From contig NZ_AP017558.1 of the NCBI RefSeq assembly GCF_002355635.1, forward strand, positions 1,922,001-1,986,000: a stretch of 64,000 bases of DNA, given 5' to 3'. The notes under the pieces are model-generated. The model saw nothing but the letters and a program-made list of their open reading frames with translations. It had not been told where the DNA came from and did no database searches. The position numbers and the translations under genes were made by a program. Positions within the stretch are counted from its first letter, which is position 1; each line of letters opens with the position of its first letter. The stretch is from Halopenitus persicus. GTDB taxonomy: Archaea > Halobacteriota > Halobacteria > Halobacteriales > Haloferacaceae. Shown piece by piece: positions 1 through 7,732 of the stretch.

Positions 1-297
1 GTCCTCGCGGATCCGGGCCGGCTTCGCGGGCACGTCGACGCCGTACGTGTCCGACAACGAGTGTGCTGGATCGGTCGAGACGACGAGCGTGTCGACCCCG
101 CCGGCGGCCGAGGAGAGGCCCGTGGCGGCCGCCATCGTCGTCTTTCCGACTCCACCTTTGCCCCCGTAGAGCACGTACTCCGGTGCGTCGATCCCGGCCG
201 GAAGGTCGGCGTCGACGTCGGTCCGCGACTCCGGTTCGACGTCGGTCCGCGACTCCGGCTCGACGCTCTCGACCGGCTCGACGGCGATATCGTCCAT
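1..297 (-). CDS. ArsA/Get3-type P-loop ATPase, N-terminal part (runs off the window)
   Basis: The first 99 residues of a MinD/ArsA-class ATPase are present; the rest lies beyond base 1. A disordered acidic N-terminus of about 35 residues, with a duplicated ESRTDV segment, precedes the deviant Walker A motif GKGGVGKTT. The later [11 protein letters not shown] stretch is the switch I signature of ArsA/Get3 rather than MinD. Eukaryotic Get3 delivers tail-anchored membrane proteins and ArsA drives arsenite efflux; archaeal members are usually assigned a Get3-like role. The start is the ATG at 297, divergent from the L37Ae gene. Family assignment is firm; substrate is unknown. Confidence 0.85.
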   Translation of the reverse strand, partial: MDDIAVEPVESVEPESRTDVEPESRTDVDADLPAGIDAPEYVLYGGKGGVGKTTMAAATGLSSAAGGVDTLVVSTDPAHSLSDTYGVDVPAKPARIRED

Positions 298-348
298 ACC
301 GGCGACTCGCGCGCCGGCTTTGTCAGCCCGTCGGTGTCGACTCGTAGC

Positions 349-358
349 CTTTTTAATC
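349..358 (+). promoter_or_regulatory. TATA box of the L37Ae-RpoP-Pcc1 unit
   Basis: TTTTTAAT at 350-357 lies about 28 bases before the ATG at 383. This is the spacing expected for a leaderless haloarchaeal transcript. Confidence 0.6.
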
Positions 359-382
359 GTGCTGGCAGTACCGAACGGTACT

Positions 383-649
383 ATGGCTGAGCAGAAGGCA
401 CGATCGACCGGCAGTTCGGGTCGTTTCGGCGCACGCTACGGACGCGTCGCCCGGAAGCGCGTCAAGGAGATCGAGGGAGACATGCGCTCCGCGACCGTCG
501 ACGGGGACTCCGTCAAGCGTATCGGGACCGGCATCTGGGTCAACGAGGAGACGGGCGAGACGTTCACGGGCGGTGCCTACCGTCCCGAGACGCCCGGCGG
601 CCGCACCGTCCGACGGTCGATTCGCGCGGCGCTGTCGGACGAGGAGTGA
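383..649 (+). CDS. rpl37ae: 50S ribosomal protein L37Ae (eL43)
   Basis: An 88-residue large-subunit ribosomal protein. The basic N-terminus contains [15 protein letters not shown], and the C-terminus has the family hallmark GTGIW followed by [16 protein letters not shown]. In typical archaeal and eukaryotic L37Ae, two CxxC pairs flank GTGIW and bind zinc. Here no cysteine is present in the whole protein, so the zinc ribbon is lost. The ATG at 383 was chosen over an earlier in-frame ATG at 320 because the TATA box sits just before it and homologues start with [11 protein letters not shown]. It is followed four bases later by rpoP, suggesting one operon. Confidence 0.93.
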   Translation: MAEQKARSTGSSGRFGARYGRVARKRVKEIEGDMRSATVDGDSVKRIGTGIWVNEETGETFTGGAYRPETPGGRTVRRSIRAALSDEE

Positions 650-653
650 CCCG

Positions 654-788
654 ATGAGCTACCGGTGTTCCCGCTGCAAGCGAGACGTCACGCTCGACGA
701 GTACGGCGGCGTCCGCTGTCCCTACTGCGGCCACCGCGTACTCCTGAAGGAACGCGGCGGCGACGTCAAGGAAGTCTCCGTCGAATAG
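654..788 (+). CDS. rpoP: DNA-directed RNA polymerase subunit P (Rpb12 homologue)
   Basis: A 44-residue zinc-ribbon protein with CSRC near the N-terminus and CPYC about 18 residues later, followed by a basic [10 protein letters not shown] tail. This size and pattern are those of archaeal RpoP, the Rpb12/RPABC4 equivalent that supports polymerase assembly and open-complex formation. The ATG at 654 comes immediately after the L37Ae stop. The pairing of L37Ae and RpoP is common in archaea and supports the call. Confidence 0.93.
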   Translation: MSYRCSRCKRDVTLDEYGGVRCPYCGHRVLLKERGGDVKEVSVE

Positions 789-819
789 CGCCGCGATCCC
801 GAGTCCCTTCTCCGAACCG

Positions 820-1152
820 ATGGCCGACCGATCCACGCCCACGCCGGACGACTCCACGTCCCGATCGGACTCGCCGTTGGTTCACTCGGTCACGCTCCGC
901 TTTCGATATCCCTCGCGAGACCGATCGCGAGCGGTCGCGAACGCGCTCGCGCCCGAGATCGACGGGGTTGACGACCCCCGATCGCGGGCGTCCCTCGACC
1001 GTGACGGGGACACGGTGACCGTTCGCGTTCGCGCCCGGGATCCGGTCGCGCTCCGCGCCGGCACCAACAGCTGGATGCGGCTCGTCGACGTGGCGGAGTC
1101 CGTCGCAGAGACGGCCGCAACGGACCGCTCGGCGACTCGACCGGGCGAGTAG
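820..1152 (+). CDS. pcc1: KEOPS complex subunit Pcc1
   Basis: A 110-residue protein. Residues 1-20 are a low-complexity lead-in; the rest reads as the alpha/beta Pcc1 fold, with LRFRYPSRDRSRAVANAL and a C-terminal segment LRAGTNSWMRLVDVAESV typical of archaeal Pcc1. KEOPS makes the t6A37 modification in ANN-decoding tRNAs, and Pcc1 is the dimerising subunit. It starts 31 bases after rpoP, so it is probably the third gene of the same transcript. Haloarchaea often call this gene a KEOPS Pcc1-like subunit. Confidence 0.85.
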   Translation: MADRSTPTPDDSTSRSDSPLVHSVTLRFRYPSRDRSRAVANALAPEIDGVDDPRSRASLDRDGDTVTVRVRARDPVALRAGTNSWMRLVDVAESVAETAATDRSATRPGE

Positions 1153-1206
1153 TTCGGTGAAGGACAAAGACGGGGGTTTTTCAGTCCGGACCGTCTCCTT
1201 CCGTCC

Positions 1207-1602
1207 ATGCAGGGTAATATGCCGCCGGAGGCACAGGAGAAGATCGAGGAGCTGCAGGACCTACAGGAGACCGCCCAGCAGGTCGCCCAACAGAAGGAGC
1301 AGTCCCAGTCAGCGCTCAACGACTCCAAGACCGCCCTCGAGGCGCTCGAGGACGTCGAGGAGGACGCCACGATGTACCGTGAGGTCGGCGAGATCCTCGT
1401 CGAGACGGACTACGAGAGCGCCCACGACGACCTCGAGGAGAAGGTCGACTCCCTCGAGGTTCGCGTCGAGCAGCTCAAAAAGCAGGAACAGCGCGTCCAA
1501 CAGCAGTTCGAGAGCCTCCAGGAGGAGCTCCAGCAGCTCCTGCAGGGCGGCGCCGGCGGCGGCCCGATGGGTCCCGGCGGACCGGGTGCGGGCGGCGCGT
1601 AG
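1207..1602 (+). CDS. pfdB: Prefoldin subunit beta
   Basis: A 131-residue coiled-coil protein. Two long glutamine/glutamate-rich helices (about residues 8-50 and 75-115) flank a central beta-hairpin segment with [17 protein letters not shown], the beta-prefoldin signature. Prefoldin holds unfolded proteins and hands them to the thermosome. The tail is a Gly/Pro run ([17 protein letters not shown]). A TATA-like GGTTTTTCAG at about 1175 lies 27-32 bases before the ATG, so it probably has its own promoter. The stop directly abuts the ATG of the next gene. Confidence 0.93.
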   Translation: MQGNMPPEAQEKIEELQDLQETAQQVAQQKEQSQSALNDSKTALEALEDVEEDATMYREVGEILVETDYESAHDDLEEKVDSLEVRVEQLKKQEQRVQQQFESLQEELQQLLQGGAGGGPMGPGGPGAGGA

Positions 1603-1872
1603 ATGGTCGACCGGGACGACGTGGACCGGTCGTCGGACCCGTCCGACGACGAGGTCGTCCGCACCGCCGCCGAGGCGGCCGAGGGCGTCGTCTTCTCCCA
1701 CTATCGCCAGTCGACGGTCGATGACCTCGACGTCACCGTGACCTTCGAGGACGGCGTGCTCGACGTCGACGTTTATCTGAACGCGCCCGACGACGAGGTC
1801 GATCCCGAGGCGGTCGTCGAGGAGGCCGTCGCGGCCGCCGGCGATGCCGTCGACGACCTCTTCGACGCGTAA
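1603..1872 (+). CDS. DUF3194-type conserved archaeal protein
   Basis: An 89-residue acidic protein beginning at the base after the prefoldin beta stop, so the two are co-transcribed and probably translationally linked. The central part (EGVVFSHYRQSTVDDLDVTV) and its position next to prefoldin beta match the archaeal DUF3194 family. The function is unknown. The conserved linkage suggests a role near prefoldin or translation, but the sequence shows no catalytic motif. Confidence 0.75.
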   Translation: MVDRDDVDRSSDPSDDEVVRTAAEAAEGVVFSHYRQSTVDDLDVTVTFEDGVLDVDVYLNAPDDEVDPEAVVEEAVAAAGDAVDDLFDA

Positions 1873-1997
1873 CCACGGTCGTCGGCTCGTTTACGCCAGC
1901 CGACCGAGAATCGTCGGGTTCTCCGTTTCGTCGATCCGAGTACGGACCTCCACGGCCGCCGATACGTATTTGTCCCTTGAGTGCCAATTGGTAACGT

Positions 1998-2195
1998 ATG
2001 TCAAAAACGGCACGCGGGACGACGGCGCTCGATCGGCTGCGTGACCGTCTCGATCGGGATGACCACGTCTGTTCGTCGTGCGGGTACGTCCACCCGGACC
2101 CGTCCTGGGAGGCAGTCACGTCCGGGGACCGGATCCAGTACCGTCGGCGATGTGATAGCTGCGGCGCGCTCGCCCGACGGACCTACCGACTGTAG
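1998..2195 (+). CDS. Small haloarchaeal zinc-finger protein
   Basis: A 65-residue basic protein with one four-cysteine zinc-binding module: CSSC (about residues 25-28) followed by GYVHPDPSWEA, then CDSC near residue 53. The C-terminus ARRTYRL is basic. A TATA-like GTATTTGTCC at about 1965-1974 sits 25-32 bases before the ATG, consistent with leaderless expression. Many such single-domain zinc fingers exist in haloarchaea and most have no assigned function. Confidence 0.8.
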   Translation: MSKTARGTTALDRLRDRLDRDDHVCSSCGYVHPDPSWEAVTSGDRIQYRRRCDSCGALARRTYRL

Positions 2196-2283
2196 GATCC
2201 TCGGTCGGCGACGTGCGGCGTCGCGGCCGGGCGATCGTTGGGTGCGTGGGACGACCGGCCTCGCGGTACGCAGCCGGAAGCCG

Positions 2284-2838
2284 TCAGGCCGATTCGCAGA
2301 CCGCGATGAAGTTCTCGAAGACCTCCTCGCCGCGTTCGGTGTGGGCGACCTCCGGATGCCACTGCACGCCGTACCGGTCGGTCTTCGCGTTCGATATCGC
2401 CTCGATCGAACAGACGTCGGAACTGGCGGTCCGCGTGAAGCCGTCGGGGAGGGCCGTCACCTCGTCGGCGTGTGAGGCCCACACGCGCGTTTTCGGCGCG
2501 AGCGATCCCACGAGCGGGTCCTCCGAGTCGGTGATATCGACGTCGACGTCGGCGTAGCCGCCGTACTCGCCGTCGCCCACGGCGCCGCCGAGCTCGTCGG
2601 CGATGATCTGCATCCCCAGGCAGATCCCGAAGACGGGGACGTCCAGATCGAGGTAGTCGGGACAGCGGCCGATGCGGTCGATGTCGGGGCCGCCCGAGAG
2701 CACGATGCCGTCGGCGTCGATCTCCGCGGGCGGGGTGTCGTTGTCGATCAACTCGGTGTCCACGCCGAGGTCCCGGAGCGCGCGCCGCTCCAGGTGCGTG
2801 AACTGTCCGTGGTTGTCGATCACGACGATGCGCGTCAT
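2284..2838 (-). CDS. guaAA: GMP synthase, glutamine amidotransferase subunit
   Basis: A 184-residue class I glutamine amidotransferase supplying ammonia for converting XMP to GMP. Archaea encode this domain separately from the ATP-pyrophosphatase subunit. The start IVVIDNHGQFTH and the oxyanion segment LSGGPDIDRIG are typical. The nucleophilic elbow is FGICLGMQI (Cys near residue 93), and the catalytic His/Glu lie in YGVQWHPEVAHTE. The length fits the stand-alone subunit. A TATA-like CCGTTTTTGAG lies about 25-30 bases upstream of the ATG. Confidence 0.95.
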   Translation of the reverse strand: MTRIVVIDNHGQFTHLERRALRDLGVDTELIDNDTPPAEIDADGIVLSGGPDIDRIGRCPDYLDLDVPVFGICLGMQIIADELGGAVGDGEYGGYADVDVDITDSEDPLVGSLAPKTRVWASHADEVTALPDGFTRTASSDVCSIEAISNAKTDRYGVQWHPEVAHTERGEEVFENFIAVCESA

Positions 2839-2923
2839 ACGCCGATTTGGAGCGACCGACTCAAAAACGGATCGGAACGGAACCCCAGGAACGTGGTATT
2901 TTTGACTGTCTCATCGATGCCTT

Positions 2924-2941
2924 GATCCACTATCGTGGATC
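2924..2941. promoter_or_regulatory. Perfect-arm palindrome upstream of guaAA
   Basis: GATCCACTATCGTGGATC has 7-base arms around a TATC centre. It lies about 85 bases upstream of the guaAA start and 14 bases beyond the stop of the amidohydrolase. The core CCACTATCGTGG recurs at 36093-36104 in the livK promoter. No T-run follows on the minus strand, so an operator fits better than an intrinsic terminator. Confidence 0.45.
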
Positions 2942-2954
2942 ATTCTCGTGTCCG

Positions 2955-3785
2955 CTACAGGTTCGCGCCGGCCGCCAGCTCGGGGATCACCCGCGAGGGA
3001 TTCTTCGTGAACACGCGACGCATGAAGTCCTCCGAGACGTCGAGGGTGAGGATCTCCATCACTGCGACGTTCGGATGAACGTCGGGCACGCCGCTTCCGA
3101 ACAGGATTCGGTCGGGGTGTTCGAGCAGGCCCGTCTCGAGAACGTCCCGGAACCGAACGGCGTTCGTGTCGAGGTACAGCTGGTCGTACTCCCCGAGCAG
3201 CTCGAAGGCCTCGCGCATCAGCGGCTCCTCGAGCGGGTAGCCCCCGAAGCTGCCAAGCACCACCGGGAACCCGTACGGGAGCAGCGTCTCCTCGAGCCGT
3301 TCGGGCGGGAAGGAGACGCCACCGTCGACGAGCACCGGCTGGCCGGCGTCCGCGAGTCGTTCGAGGACGTCATCTTCCGGGATCCCGTCCGCGGCGGGCG
3401 CCAGCGTGAAGCCGTGAAACCGGTCGTCGTAGGCGTACTGCTCGATGTCGTCGGGACGAGTATGGTGGTCTCGGCGTTCAGTCCGCAGATTTCGAAGGCG
3501 TCCGACCGGCGTCGCCCCCGGATCGCGGGGTCCATTGAGCCGGGCGAACGCGAGAAACGGCCGGTCCACGCTCAGCCGGGCGACGGCGTTGTTCACGCGG
3601 AGGTAGCTCTCCCCGGCCGGACGCTTGCCGGAGGAGACGATCGCGCGAACCACGCCGGCCTGGTGCATCTCCCGTTCGAGCCGCTCGGGCGTGATGTCGC
3701 GGCCGTGGGTCGCCACGGACTCCTCGTCCGGATCGAGCGTCGCGTGCACGTCGACGATCCGGAATCCGTGTTCCAACCCGAGCAT
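2955..3785 (-). CDS. Amidohydrolase-family TIM-barrel hydrolase
   Basis: A 276-residue protein with the layout of amidohydrolase 2/TatD-like metal hydrolases. It has an N-terminal RIVDVHATLDPDEE, where the usual HxH metal pair is reduced to one His. A middle barrel strand is GQPVLVDGGVSFPPERLEE, and the C-terminal DRILFGSGVPDVHP corresponds to the DRILFGSD(Y/F) signature but with Gly in place of the usual Asp. These changes make metal-dependent catalysis uncertain. Substrate is unknown. A TATA-like CCTTTTTATATC (plus-strand 3868-3880) about 90 bases upstream suggests a leader of roughly 60 bases. Confidence 0.7.
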   Translation of the reverse strand: MLGLEHGFRIVDVHATLDPDEESVATHGRDITPERLEREMHQAGVVRAIVSSGKRPAGESYLRVNNAVARLSVDRPFLAFARLNGPRDPGATPVGRLRNLRTERRDHHTRPDDIEQYAYDDRFHGFTLAPAADGIPEDDVLERLADAGQPVLVDGGVSFPPERLEETLLPYGFPVVLGSFGGYPLEEPLMREAFELLGEYDQLYLDTNAVRFRDVLETGLLEHPDRILFGSGVPDVHPNVAVMEILTLDVSEDFMRRVFTKNPSRVIPELAAGANL

Positions 3786-3945
3786 CGTCCGTACCTCCGT
3801 CCCCGTCCACCTGTGTCTGTCGATCGTTCACGTGACTCGGATCCGTTCGCGCTGCTCGTGGGGTGATGATATAAAAAGGCGGGGCGGGCGGCACGTCGAT
3901 CGTGTGCCCCGGTTCGTCGTCGCGGTCGTGGAATCGCCGCCCGGG

Positions 3946-5142
3946 TTACCGAATGACGTCCAGGCCGTTCTGTTTCTCGGTCGGCTCCACGCCGCCGTCC
4001 GACTCCCAGCTGGCGGCGTCGGCGCCGCCGTTCGCGTTCGCGTTCGCGCCGCCGGGCACGTCGCTCACGTCCGCCCCGTCGAGGCTGGCGCGGGACCGGT
4101 CGGCCTGCTTCTGGGTCGAGGGCCCCAGGACCTGGGCGCTCTGTACGCCGGTCATGATGGCCATCACGCGGACCTTCCCCTTGTACTCCTCCTGGATGCG
4201 CGCGCCCCAGATGACGTTGGCGCTGGCCTCCAGGCGTTCGGTGATGTTGTTCGCGATCCCCTCGGCCTCCTTGAGCGTCAGGTCCGGGCCGCCGGTGATG
4301 TGGACCAGTCCGCCCGAGGCGCCGCGGTAGTCGACGTCCAACAGGGGATGGTTCATCGCGTCGTTGACGACCTCCTGGGTCTTGTTTTTGTCCTGGGTCT
4401 CGCCGACCAGCATCACCGCGACGCCGCCCTGGTTCATGATCGTGGACATGTCCGCGTAGTCCAGATTGATGAGCGACGGCTGGGTGATCGTCTCGGAGAT
4501 CCCCTTGACGGTCTCGGCGATGATCTGGTCCATCACCGAGAACGCCTTCCCGATCGGCAGGTTCGGGACGTAATCGAGGAGGCGGTTGTTGTCGAGCACG
4601 ATGATCGAGTCGGCCTCGTTGCGGAGGGATTCGAGCCCCTCCTCCGCCTTGACGGTCCGGGCACGCTCGACGTTGAACGGCGTCGAGACCATCCCAACGA
4701 CGATCGCGCCCTGCTCCTTGGCGATCTTCGAGACGACGGGTGCGGCGCCGGTGCCGGTCCCGCCGCCCATCCCGGCGGTGACGAACACGAGGTCCGCGTC
4801 GCCGAGGACGTCCTTGATCGTCCCCTGGGCCATCTCGGTGGCGCGCTCGCCCATCTTGGGGTCGCCGCCGGCGCCGAGCCCCTGCGTGAGGGACTTGCCG
4901 ACGAGGATCTTCGTGTCGGCCTCGATCATCTTCAGATGCTGCTTGTCCGTGTTGATGGCGACGGTGTCGGCGCCGTCGACGCCGATGTTGTACAGCCGGT
5001 TGATCGTGTTGTTCCCGGCACCGCCGGCGCCGACGATGACGATCCGCGGGTCGCCGAACTCGTCGTCCTCGTCCGCGTCGACGTCCATCTCGCGCTGTTC
5101 GGCTTCCGCGTTGGCGAGGGCGTCCTGAACGATGTCCTGCAT
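3946..5142 (-). CDS. ftsZ2: Cell division GTPase FtsZ2
   Basis: A 398-residue tubulin-superfamily GTPase. Visible elements are [19 protein letters not shown] (nucleotide binding), the tubulin signature [23 protein letters not shown], and a C-terminal disordered tail rich in Gly/Ala/Asn. The N-terminus [18 protein letters not shown] matches the haloarchaeal FtsZ2 branch, which works with FtsZ1 at midcell and is needed for constriction. It begins two bases after the cdrS stop. In Halobacterium and Haloferax this cdrS-ftsZ2 pair is co-transcribed. Confidence 0.95.
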   Translation of the reverse strand: MQDIVQDALANAEAEQREMDVDADEDDEFGDPRIVIVGAGGAGNNTINRLYNIGVDGADTVAINTDKQHLKMIEADTKILVGKSLTQGLGAGGDPKMGERATEMAQGTIKDVLGDADLVFVTAGMGGGTGTGAAPVVSKIAKEQGAIVVGMVSTPFNVERARTVKAEEGLESLRNEADSIIVLDNNRLLDYVPNLPIGKAFSVMDQIIAETVKGISETITQPSLINLDYADMSTIMNQGGVAVMLVGETQDKNKTQEVVNDAMNHPLLDVDYRGASGGLVHITGGPDLTLKEAEGIANNITERLEASANVIWGARIQEEYKGKVRVMAIMTGVQSAQVLGPSTQKQADRSRASLDGADVSDVPGGANANANGGADAASWESDGGVEPTEKQNGLDVIR

Positions 5143-5144
5143 CG

Positions 5145-5333
5145 TTACACCTTCGCCCAGCTGCGCTCGGTGCGCCGACGGCCGTTGTATTCGCCGTCCT
5201 GTTCGTTCAACATCTCACGGACCGCCGACCGGATCGCCTCGCTCCGGTTCGGGAACTCGCCCGTTTCGACCATCTGTTCGACCTCCTCGATCTGCTGTTT
5301 CGGGATTCGTAGTGTCACACGCTCCATTGTCAT
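5145..5333 (-). CDS. cdrS: Cell division regulator CdrS (ribbon-helix-helix)
   Basis: A 62-residue ribbon-helix-helix DNA-binding protein. The beta-strand is [12 protein letters not shown]; helix A is EVEQMVETG, then the conserved turn [16 protein letters not shown]. In Halobacterium salinarum CdrS is co-transcribed with ftsZ2 and controls division genes. The stop is two bases before the ftsZ2 ATG. An alternative start is the second Met (5327), which would give the more usual MERVTLRIP. It is preceded by a long leader packed with GTAAGACG elements, implying tight control. Confidence 0.93.
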   Translation of the reverse strand: MTMERVTLRIPKQQIEEVEQMVETGEFPNRSEAIRSAVREMLNEQDGEYNGRRRTERSWAKV

Positions 5334-5340
5334 TCCCCCG

Positions 5341-5495
5341 GTAAGACGGTGACACGGCGTGCCATCCCGTCTTACACACGAAAACCGCCGGACGGCGTCT
5401 GCATTCCCGCCCTGGCGACCGTCTGTAAGACGACCGTCTTACGCAGATGAACTCACAGATGCGAGGTACTTAAAAGTACCGGCCATTGTAAGACG
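5341..5495 (-). promoter_or_regulatory. cdrS-ftsZ2 promoter with five GTAAGACG operator copies
   Basis: The octamer GTAAGACG (or its complement CGTCTTAC) occurs exactly five times: 5341-5348, 5368-5375, 5425-5432, 5435-5442 and 5488-5495. The middle two form the inverted pair GTAAGACGACCGTCTTAC. The minus-strand TATA element TACTTTTAAGTACC (plus strand 5465-5480) lies between copies, putting the transcription start near 5445. One copy sits upstream of TATA, two at the start site and two in the roughly 110-base leader. In the characterised systems CdrL acts on the cdrS promoter, so these are the likely binding sites. Confidence 0.8.
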
Positions 5496-5544
5496 TATCC
5501 CGAAAACCCGCGTATACTCGTCTGAAACGTCCGTTTACGCGGTG

Positions 5545-6204
5545 TTATGGGTTGTCAAGGACGTCCGCTGCCGGGGTCCGGCGGCCGCAGCCGGGACAGA
5601 ACGACCAGTCCGACCGGATCTCGTCGCCGCACTCGCAGAACACCCGGTGGGACCGCTTCTCCCCACAGTTCGGGCAGTAAACGTGCTCTCCGGGCATTTC
5701 CTCGCCGCAGCTCGTGCACGTTTTACGGTCCGTTTGCGCCCCGTCAGGGACGGGATCCTCGCGTGTCTTACGATCCTCGGCGTCAGTCGACGCTGCGGTT
5801 TCGTCGTCAGTCTCGACGACCGGCTCGTCGGCGCGAACCCCGTCCAGGGTGACGTTTACGTTGATTTCACGCCCGGATTCGGGCGTATACGCACCGCGCC
5901 GAGCCCGTCCCTTCCCGTCGAGGCGGTCGTCGAGCGCCGCCTCCAGCCGCGCGTCGATCAGCTCGTCGATCAGCTCGTCGACGCGGTCGGCGATCGCGGC
6001 GTCGATCCCGGCCGCCGGATCCGCCGATCCGTCCGTTCCAGCGTCGGACCCCGTCGTCACGTTCCGGCCGGCTCTCCCGTCTTCGGGGGCAACCGATTCG
6101 AGGTAGGTGCGCAGCGCCTCGCGCATCACCTCGCTTTTGGAGGCGTCGTACTCCTCCAGCCGCTCGACGAGGTCGTCGTCGGCGCGGAACGTGATCTTGC
6201 TCAT
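5545..6204 (-). CDS. cdrL: Cell division regulator CdrL (RHH plus double zinc ribbon)
   Basis: A 219-residue regulator. Residues 1-40 are a ribbon-helix-helix domain (ITFRADDDLVERLEEYDASKSEVMREALRTYL). The middle is an acidic variable linker, and the C-terminus is a double zinc ribbon with CTSCG, CPNCG, CECG and CPGCG. This RHH plus zinc-ribbon layout and the position upstream of cdrS-ftsZ2 match CdrL, reported to control cdrS. The ATG at 6204 was chosen because a TATA element ACTTATAGG lies about 27 bases upstream; the longer open frame to 6321 lacks RHH homology. It is separated from cdrS by 211 bases and transcribed on its own. Confidence 0.9.
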   Translation of the reverse strand: MSKITFRADDDLVERLEEYDASKSEVMREALRTYLESVAPEDGRAGRNVTTGSDAGTDGSADPAAGIDAAIADRVDELIDELIDARLEAALDDRLDGKGRARRGAYTPESGREINVNVTLDGVRADEPVVETDDETAASTDAEDRKTREDPVPDGAQTDRKTCTSCGEEMPGEHVYCPNCGEKRSHRVFCECGDEIRSDWSFCPGCGRRTPAADVLDNP

Positions 6205-6294
6205 CGCTCGATTACGGATATCTCCGGGTCCTATAAGTATCTTCCTCCGTGTCTGACGATCGTCAGTCGGTCGCCGCACGATCGTCCGACACGC

Positions 6295-6336
6295 AACCGT
6301 CCAGCACGAACCGTCCAGCACGAACCGTCCGACACG
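6295..6336. repeat. 14-base tandem repeat between cdrL and the aIF2-beta/TRAM gene
   Basis: Three head-to-tail copies of AACCGTCCAGCACG, the last changed to AACCGTCCGACACG, lie in the divergent gap about 90 bases upstream of the cdrL TATA box. The surrounding bases also contain GACGATCGTC and CACGATCGTC. Function is unknown. Confidence 0.7.
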
Positions 6337-6400
6337 CGATCGTGAGACGACGGATCGCCGAACCCGGAAGCGCTTTCCGTCGCGCCCGTCTCCCGGCCGT

Positions 6401-7006
6401 ATGGACTACCAGGCCAGTCTCGACCGCGCGATCGACGAGTTGCCGGATCTCGGCGGCTCGGACGAGCGCCTTCAGGTCCCGGACCCGACCGCACAGAAGG
6501 ACGGGGCGTTCACCCGACTGACGAACCTCTCGGCCATCGCCGACGCGCTCTCGCGTGACCCCGAGCACGTGCACTCCAACATCCAGCGCGAGCTGGGGAC
6601 CGCGGGTCAGTACGAGAACGGCGTCGCCCGATACAACGGCAACTTCCGAGCCGACGACTTTCAGGCCGCCATCGACGCCTACGTCGCCTCCTACGTGACC
6701 TGCTCGGAGTGTGGCCTCCCGGACACGCGGCTCGTCACCGAGGACCGCACGCCGATGCTTCGCTGTGAGGCCTGCGGCGCCTTCCGTCCCGTCGCCAAGC
6801 AGACGTCCACGACCCAGCGCCGCACCGAGACCGTCGAGGAGGGAACCACCTACGAGGTCGAGATCGTCGGCACCGGCCGGAAGGGCGACGGCGTCGCGGA
6901 GCGCGGCGAGTACACCATCTTCGTTCCCGGTGCACAGGAGGGCGACACCGTTCGAGCCTACATCGAGAACGTTTCCGGCAACCTCGCGTTCGCCCGCCAG
7001 GTCTAG
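6401..7006 (+). CDS. aIF2-beta-like translation factor with C-terminal TRAM domain
   Basis: A 201-residue protein. Residues 1-95 resemble the aIF2-beta/eIF5 N-terminal alpha-beta domain (RLTNLSAIADALSRDPEHV). Residues about 98-130 are its zinc ribbon, CSECG...CEACG. Residues about 140-200 are a TRAM RNA-binding domain (YEVEIVGTGRKGDGVAERG, then FVPGAQEGDTV). Canonical aIF2-beta ends after the zinc ribbon, so this is the haloarchaeal fusion form, often annotated as translation initiation factor 2 beta. It may instead be an RNA-binding paralogue; a separate canonical copy elsewhere would decide. No clear TATA box is seen. Confidence 0.85.
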   Translation: MDYQASLDRAIDELPDLGGSDERLQVPDPTAQKDGAFTRLTNLSAIADALSRDPEHVHSNIQRELGTAGQYENGVARYNGNFRADDFQAAIDAYVASYVTCSECGLPDTRLVTEDRTPMLRCEACGAFRPVAKQTSTTQRRTETVEEGTTYEVEIVGTGRKGDGVAERGEYTIFVPGAQEGDTVRAYIENVSGNLAFARQV

Positions 7007-7041
7007 ACGACCGTCGATCGAATAGACGACCGTCGATCGAA
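7004..7041. repeat. 19-base tandem duplication spanning a stop codon
   Basis: TAGACGACCGTCGATCGAA occurs twice in a row. The first copy begins with the TAG stop of the aIF2-beta/TRAM gene. Confidence 0.9.
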
Positions 7042-7111
7042 TCCCGATCCCCGGTCCGTCGATCGAAGCGACCGACAGGTTCAATCCGGTCCTCGTCGTA
7101 CGGCCGCCAAC

Positions 7112-7732
7112 GTGGCGCTCACTTTCGATCTCTTCGGCACGCTCGTCGACATCGACTATCCGATCGACCCGGCCGAGGCCGTCGCCCGCGAACTTGAGTC
7201 GCGAGACGTCCCGGTGCCGGACGATTGGCACGTTGCCTACGGCGAGGTGCACGTCGACGCGCCCGAGGGAGCCGAGGTCCCCCTGCCCGCCCACGTCGCC
7301 GCCGCGTTGGCCTCCCGCGACGTCGAGGCGTCGGACAACGTCGCCCGCCACGCGGTCGTCGCGGCCTTCGATCCGGACGTGACCCTCCGCCCGGGCGCTC
7401 GCGAGGCGGTTCGGGCCGCCGGCGACCGTGGCCCCGTCGGCGTTCTCTCGAACTGCTCGGTCCCGGAGCTCGTTCCGCGGACCCTCATCCGGAGCGGCCT
7501 CCGCGGGGAGTTCGACGCCGTCACGACGAGCATCGGCTGTGGCTGGCGAAAGCCCGATCGCCGCGCCTTCGAGGCGGCCGCCGAGGCGCTCGATGCGTCC
7601 CTCGAGGACCTCACGCACGTCGGCGACGACCCGGCCGCCGACGGCGCGATCGAGGCCCTCGGCGGCCGGTTCATCGACGTCACCGAAACGTCCCTCACGG
7701 ACCTTCCGACCCGGCTGGAGGCCAGGCGGTGA
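7112..7732 (+). CDS. HAD-superfamily hydrolase heading the cobamide operon
   Basis: A 206-residue HAD phosphatase. Motif I appears as LTFDLFGTLVD (the DxxGT nucleophile loop), motif II as VGVLSNCSVPE, the motif III lysine as CGWRKPDRRAF, and motif IV as LTHVGDDPAAD. It starts with GTG at 7112 and its TGA overlaps the GTG of cbiB, so it is translationally coupled to cobamide genes. The pathway needs a phosphatase for adenosylcobamide 5'-phosphate or alpha-ribazole phosphate, and no cobC/cobZ homologue is seen here. That role is an inference from context. Confidence 0.85.
   Translation: MALTFDLFGTLVDIDYPIDPAEAVARELESRDVPVPDDWHVAYGEVHVDAPEGAEVPLPAHVAAALASRDVEASDNVARHAVVAAFDPDVTLRPGAREAVRAAGDRGPVGVLSNCSVPELVPRTLIRSGLRGEFDAVTTSIGCGWRKPDRRAFEAAAEALDASLEDLTHVGDDPAADGAIEALGGRFIDVTETSLTDLPTRLEARR

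Noticed and set aside
2924-2941. Intrinsic terminator of the amidohydrolase
   Set aside because: The stem is good but no T-run follows on the minus strand, and the same palindrome recurs at a promoter, so an operator is preferred.
3625-5352. 575-residue open frame on the plus strand
   Set aside because: It is the antisense shadow of ftsZ2 and cdrS; the product is a Val/Asp/Arg-rich string without motifs.
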